Below, piece by piece: positions 58,824 to 64,000 of a stretch of 64,000 bases of DNA. Under the pieces are notes generated by a model. That model saw only the letters and a list, made by a program, of their open reading frames with translations. It made no database searches and was not told the origin of the DNA. The translations under genes and the position numbers were made by a program. Numbering within the stretch: the stretch's first letter is position 1; each line of letters opens with the position of its first letter. The stretch spans positions 108,421,732 to 108,485,731 of the forward strand of contig CM035227.1 of NCBI GenBank assembly GCA_020226215.1, read 5' to 3'. The stretch is from Sindora glabra (taxonomy: Eukaryota > Streptophyta > Magnoliopsida > Fabales > Fabaceae).

Positions 58824-59837
58824 GCACCATCAACCGTTAACTGATAAGGTTAGTGACTTTTAACATTTTCCTTTTTGTTGTGGATTGTTTGGCATATTCT
58901 TTATTTCCTCTTTTATATAGCTTTATTAATCAACAATGTTGCACATATATTAATTAAAGCAAACAGAAGGGGAAAATGTGATAAGTTGGCAAGATGGCCA
59001 AATTTAGCCAAAATTCATTCAATAATGGACTTATGTGTCACTCTAAGAATTATCTTATTTTTCTCCAACTTCAAATTGGAAATAAAATATCAATACTGAG
59101 TATGTTAAATGTTGAGATTTTGCTGCTTACGTGCTTAATTGTTGCCGTTTCCTGTGTTGGCATGCGATCCATTCTGACAGCATTATTGGCAATTCCGGAG
59201 TAAATGTCTTGCAATCGTAGTTGCCTTTCTGGTTTTTTGTATACTGAGAATGGAAGAGCAAACCATCCATTCATTTGGGGCTTAACAACTAGTTAAGATG
59301 TGAGACTGAATATTCCTTTTACAATTATGCCAACAGGAACTTAATGTAATGCAAATAGATGAAATCATAAATAATTTGTGAGAAAAGAATTATATTGTTG
59401 CATTCACCATAGAAATAAGTGGTGTCTTCAACAACCCATAAGTCGAATTCCACTTCAAGGGTTTGGCAATGAGTAAGTCCTATTCTAAGCCCTCAAAGAG
59501 GCAGATAGTACTCTTTGATATTGGAGTAGATTAACTTGTCATACACCTCAACTTTTATGTACCAAAAAAGAAATGAGTGGTGTAATTTATTTTATTTTAT
59601 TTTTTGTGACAGAGATGGGCTATTGTATTTGCAGGTGATTAAGCCATTTTCTGTGTAGACAATAATAAAATACCCATGCTTTGCCATGTATGGCTTCTTT
59701 AATATGTTACGATTTCGATCATTAAAAAGCAGATTAAAGAATGTAAGCCGAAGCTAAATAATATAATAGCTTATCTCGCATAGCATGCTCGAAATTCTCT
59801 TTCAAGTTAGATTTAATTAAGTTAATGGTAGTTTTGT

Positions 59838-59854
59838 CCCCCCCCCCCCCCCCC
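59838..59854. repeat. Homopolymer C17
   Basis: Seventeen consecutive C residues in the ICS downstream region. A comparable G14 occurs at 21382-21395. Lengths of such runs are unreliable in assemblies. Confidence 0.9.
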
Positions 59855-60168
59855 TTTTGTAAACATCATTGGACTTTAATAAAGAGCTTGAAACTTCAAG
59901 TAGTAATAATGATATTAAGGGACTAGATTTTAAGGGACAAATCGGGTGTTTACCCCCTACATGTCACCTGTAGGAATTTTAGCTAGATAGTAGATTCCTT
60001 TTGCTCACCAATGTGACGTCTTCCTTGGACGCCAAACGTACACCGAGGTCCACTTGTCGGACAAAATTGTCGTGTTTTGTGTACAAGCTCCAATGTGATA
60101 CATTAGCTCCAAAATTGAACTGTACAAGGCATTCAGTCTTTTGTTTGAACATGACCTAATATTTAGAG

Positions 60169-60294
60169 ATTCTTTGGTTGCCATATATTGTGTTTAGTTG
60201 GATGGATTAATTTATTAGGCACATTAGAATCAGCTGCGCATACCGATCTATGATCGGCTGCATCCATTAGATGCTATGTATCAAAGAATTTCTT
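60169..60294. mobile_element. Possible small foldback MITE
   Basis: The left end ATTCTTTGGTTGCCATA and the right end in reverse ATTCTTTGATACATAGC pair partially. The centre is a perfect hairpin CCGATC-TAT-GATCGG (60243-60257). Both arms contain GGATG-type motifs in opposite orientation. No target duplication found. Confidence 0.4.
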
Positions 60295-60659
60295 CCATAT
60301 ACTTCGAGACCTAGAGCTTCATTACTAATTAAACAGGCCCTCTGTTTGGTACCTTTGGAAAAACGTCTAATTTTTAGGCATTTTTTTCAATATACGCTTT
60401 TGTAGGATGTGGGATTTTTCCTGAGTGTATGCTTAATAATACGTATGTGAAGACGTCTTGTTTTTCTATGAAATATCCATTTTACTATATTGTGGCACTT
60501 AATTTGATCAAAATGTTCAGAAACTTTAATTGCAAATTATAATCGTCCTCCGTTGATCTCTGCAATGTTAATGAACATTGTGAGACCAATACTGATATGA
60601 TATACCCTTTCCAAATCTCAATTGTATGGCCTTGTTTTAAATGAATTTAATTATAGTGT

Positions 60660-62720
60660 CATTTGATTCATGAATTTTTTTTTTTATATTTTTGAGAATA
60701 TTTTAAGAAAATATAAAATTCTTATATATTTGATTTAAATTTTAAAAAAATATTTTTGAAAATGTTCATAAGAGTGAGGTGGGTATTTTATATTCTTATA
60801 CTATCATAATATTTTATTAATAAAAATAAATTACTTAACTTGTCTTTTCATTAGAATTTTATTACTATTAATATTTCATTTGATCATCACATGTTGCAGT
60901 TAATTATTATCGATTATTATTCACCATAGATGAGTGTTACTGTCACTATCATTGCCACTTATTATCAATGCCCATTATCATCTATCCATTACCCATTGTT
61001 GAAAATGTTCACATAAAGGGAGTAGATATTTTATATTCTTATACCATGTTAATATTTTATTAATATAAATAAACTATTTAACTTATCTTTTCATTCGAAT
61101 TCTATTACTATTAATGTTTCATTTCACTATTACATATTATAGTTGCCTATTATCGATCATCATTTATCATCAATAATTGTTATTGCCACTGCCATTATTA
61201 TTATTTATTATTAGTACCCATTATCATACCATGTTAATATTTTATTAATATAAATAAATTATTTAACTTATTTTTTCATTAGAACTTTATTACTATTAAT
61301 GTTTTATTTGACTATTACATACTACAATTGACTATTATCGATTATTATCTACTATTGATAATTATCATTACTACCATCACTATTATCACCTGTTATTAAT
61401 GTCTATTATCGCCTATCACTTATTATCAATGATCATTATGAGCCATCCACTATCTACCATCAATGATTGTTATTACCACCGCCATTATTATTATATATTA
61501 TTAGTGCACATTATCATACTATGTTAATATTTTATTAATAAAAATAAACTATTTAACTTATTTTTTTATTAGAATTTTATTATTATTAACGTTTTATTTT
61601 ACCATTGCATATTACAGTTAATTATTATTGATCACCATCTACCATTGGTAATTGTCATTGCCACTATTATTATTATCAGTGTCCATTATCACTTATCACT
61701 TATTGTCGATAATCATTATGAACCATTACTCATTGCCCATTACAAGTGATTGTTGCCATTACCACCAATCAGTAGTAATCCTTGTTGGTCATCATTCATT
61801 ACTAACAGTCACCACTAATTACTATTCATCATGGGTGATTGTTATTATTACAATTCATTATCAATAACTTTTGTTAATGATTACCTACCACTAACAACTA
61901 TTGTTGGCTACCACCAATAATTAATAATTATCATTAATCATTATTCACCGTTGATAATTATCATCAATTATTATTGTTATCCATTGCCAATGACTACATA
62001 CCACCACCCACATCATTAAAAGGTGATAATTTATATTCACATGTTAAGTTTGTGTTATATCAAAGGTTAGTAATAATCAAAATAAGTCTAGTTCAAATTT
62101 AACCTAAATAATTATTATGTTAAGTTTAATCAATCCATGTATTAATCATATTAAGATAGGCTCAATTCATTTATTCTATTTAATAATTTTAATTAATAAT
62201 ATTTTTATTATAAAATTATTTATTAAATTTAATTATTTATTATTTCTCACAAAAAATGTTTTTAATCATTAATAAAATAATTTTTTTGAACTTTTATTGT
62301 CCTTTTATTAAAACATAAGTTTTATATTTTTATTATATATAAATATTTATAATTTAATCATTAATTATTTTTCAAATAATATTTTTAAATTTTAATATAA
62401 ATTCTTAAATATATTAACATGTCAATCTATTTATAGTCATAATTTAATTCATTTATTATTCGTATTAAATAGGTAACTTATTTTTAATTTGAACGCATAT
62501 AAACTCAAATCAAACTTGTGTAAAAGTTTAATGTTCATGTTAGGTTATAATGTTGTGTCAAAAATTGCCTTCTTTAACTATCATTGTTAATCACTCAATT
62601 CTTTATGATGATATTTTTTATAATTTAATAATATTTTAAAAAAATATATAAATTAATTAAAATATAACATTCTTGAGAATATTTTTAAATAAATCAAATA
62701 TAATAAATGATAAAGTAATT
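60660..62720. mobile_element. Candidate 2-kb TIR element with internal repeats
   Basis: Near the left end, ATATATTTGATTTAAATTTT, then AAAAAAATATTTTTGAAAATG. Near the right end in reverse, ATATTTGATTTATTTAAAAA, then TATTCTCAAGAATG. The similarity in opposite orientation suggests terminal inverted repeats. The interior holds four copies of a block of about 120 bp plus ATTATTATC/CATTACCA-type low-complexity DNA. No coding capacity. Borders are approximate. Confidence 0.4.
60796..61640. repeat. Four spaced copies of a block of about 120 bp
   Basis: Blocks begin at about 60800, 61040, 61225 and 61516. Each runs ATATTTTATTAATA(T/A)AAATAAA, (C/T)TATTTAACTTAT.TTTTCATT, AGAATTTTATTACTATTAAT, then TTTCATTT..CTATTACATATTACAGTT and ATTATCGAT. 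Spacers between blocks are low-complexity ATT/CAT text. The spacing is irregular (about 240, 185 and 290 bp). Confidence 0.8.
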
Positions 62721-64000
62721 TTTTATTTTAAACTAAAAGATAATTTTGAAAGGTCTATTAAAAAATAAATTAAATTACTTTCTTAATTTTCATAAAAATA
62801 ATAAAGTGTAACAAATAATAAGGGAGAGAAGAGAGAGTAACACTTATCTACAAGTGTGTTTATCTCTCTTCGCTCTTATCATAGAATTTTTATGGATTTT
62901 TATTTCATGCACCGTCGGTATAATTCCCATTTATACAAGCTGTCCATGATATTCTGTCAATTGCCCAACTACTTATAAAATAGAATTTTTAACCTTTTTT
63001 GAGTTTTTTGACCATTACTTTTTAAAATAAATGTTATCCTTTTTATATTTCCAAAAGTTTGTCTTTCCAATAAATTGTAAATTATTTTTTTGAAATGATT
63101 TTGTAACATTTTTTTCACCTATTTCCTTGCAAGCCTTTTTTAATTTTTTAACCACTACTTTTTTAAATAAATTTGATCCTTTCTATATTTTGAAAATTTT
63201 GTTTTCTCAGTAAACTATATATTAGTTTTTCAAAAAAAAATTTGCAATGGCCAACTATACCCTTTCAGTTTTGAAATTTTGTTTCTTGATAAATTTATGA
63301 ATTTATTTATTTTATTTTATTACGCATGCAACATGTAAATTCTTAAAATTTTATCCTTTTTAGTTCTTGAATGTTTGTTCTTTTCTCTGTCGAACTATCC
63401 AAAATCAGAGGGTCTATTATATTTTTATGGAGTTTATACAAATTAATGACCATATGTAATCATTATAGCTATAATAGTATTAGATTCAAATAAAAAAATT
63501 TCTTATAATTAACAAAAAGTACAAATCTTTGAAATTTGAAAGTATAAGATTAAAAATTGACACATAGTACATATTTAATAAACAATAAATTTTGAATTAT
63601 AAAATATTAAAATCTTGAAAATTGGAAAAATTTTAAATTAACTAATTATTGGAACCTTTTTTTTTATAAGCAACAATTTTAAAAATATTAACTTTTTTAT
63701 TGCTATTAAAAGAACTTTAAAAAATAAAAAATAATGAAATTTGAAAATGATTACATGTATTTAATAGAAAAGTTAAAGAAATTTTAAAAAATTTATAAAA
63801 TATATCATACCTTAGTGATAATTACATAAAGCACATGTAACATAATATTATATACTGCTGATGTAAATGGAATTATACCGGCGGCAGTTGAGTGAAATAA
63901 AAATCCAATTTGCTTCCAAATATTTCTCTTTCGGTGCGTCAACTTACAGTTCATTTTCTGTTTCGATTGACACCTCTGTGAGTATCATTGTGGATCACAA

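Larger units (their letters stand above)
58824..64000. other. ICS 3' flank and repeat-rich intergenic DNA to the window end
   Basis: No further gene recognised. Contains an AATAAA at 59081-59086 (about 260 nt after the ICS stop), a 17-C run at 59838-59854, a small foldback block (60169-60294) and a repeat-filled candidate element (60660-62720). From 62.8 kb on, AT-rich DNA gives way at 63.85 kb to a slightly GC-richer end. That end could be the start of a neighbouring gene's flank but shows no coding evidence. Confidence 0.5.

Noticed and set aside
1..64000. Biosynthetic gene cluster, CRISPR, operon or tRNA/rRNA genes
   Set aside because: The intact genes are functionally unrelated, introns and spacing are plant-like, no regularly spaced short repeats occur, and no tRNA or rRNA sequence was recognised.

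Overview
The window looks like nuclear DNA of a core eudicot, probably a woody one. The sequence is very AT-rich, genes are widely spaced, introns follow the GT-AG rule, and there are many miniature transposons and TA microsatellites. No bacterial-style gene organisation is present. I could not name the species. Four regions carry intact genes. (1) Two intronless SAUR (small auxin-up RNA) genes lie on the minus strand at 15.96-16.41 kb and 21.96-22.37 kb, flanking a decayed Ty1/copia retrotransposon. (2) A 13-exon plastid/mitochondrial alanyl-tRNA synthetase lies on the plus strand at 30.48-36.69 kb. (3) A 5-exon expansin-like A gene lies on the plus strand at 47.23-48.99 kb. (4) A 15-exon isochorismate synthase gene, the entry step to salicylate and phylloquinone, lies on the plus strand at 51.93-58.82 kb. 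I assembled every exon chain by hand; all junctions keep the reading frame. The lengths (1000, 259 and 571 residues) fit their families.

The first 11 kb hold a hidden relic: collinear minus-strand fragments of one amino-acid transporter of the LHT8/AATL1 type. They are spread over more than 10 kb and carry a stop codon, frameshifts, a damaged splice junction and a missing central part. It continues off the left edge.

The space between genes is largely decayed mobile DNA. I can support a Ty1/copia element with both LTRs and a 5-bp target-site duplication, and a Mutator-like MITE with an exact 10-bp target duplication. A MITE ends 2 bp past the stop codon of the first SAUR gene. One MITE family is present in three copies, one of them in an isochorismate synthase intron. 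A larger foldback-type element is interrupted by a second MITE. There are also several tandem repeats with periods of about 25, 112, 162, 180 and 540 bp. An intron of the expansin-like gene carries a relic of an RNase H-like domain, and an intron of the alanyl-tRNA synthetase carries a 20-bp copy of its own CGGTH-coding exon.

The genes do not form a pathway or cluster. They act separately: auxin-driven growth (SAUR, expansin-like), organelle translation (AlaRS) and chorismate metabolism in plastids (ICS). I saw no new multi-gene system. The most unusual items are the fragmented transporter, the exon-to-intron micro-duplication and the TE-abutting SAUR 3' end.
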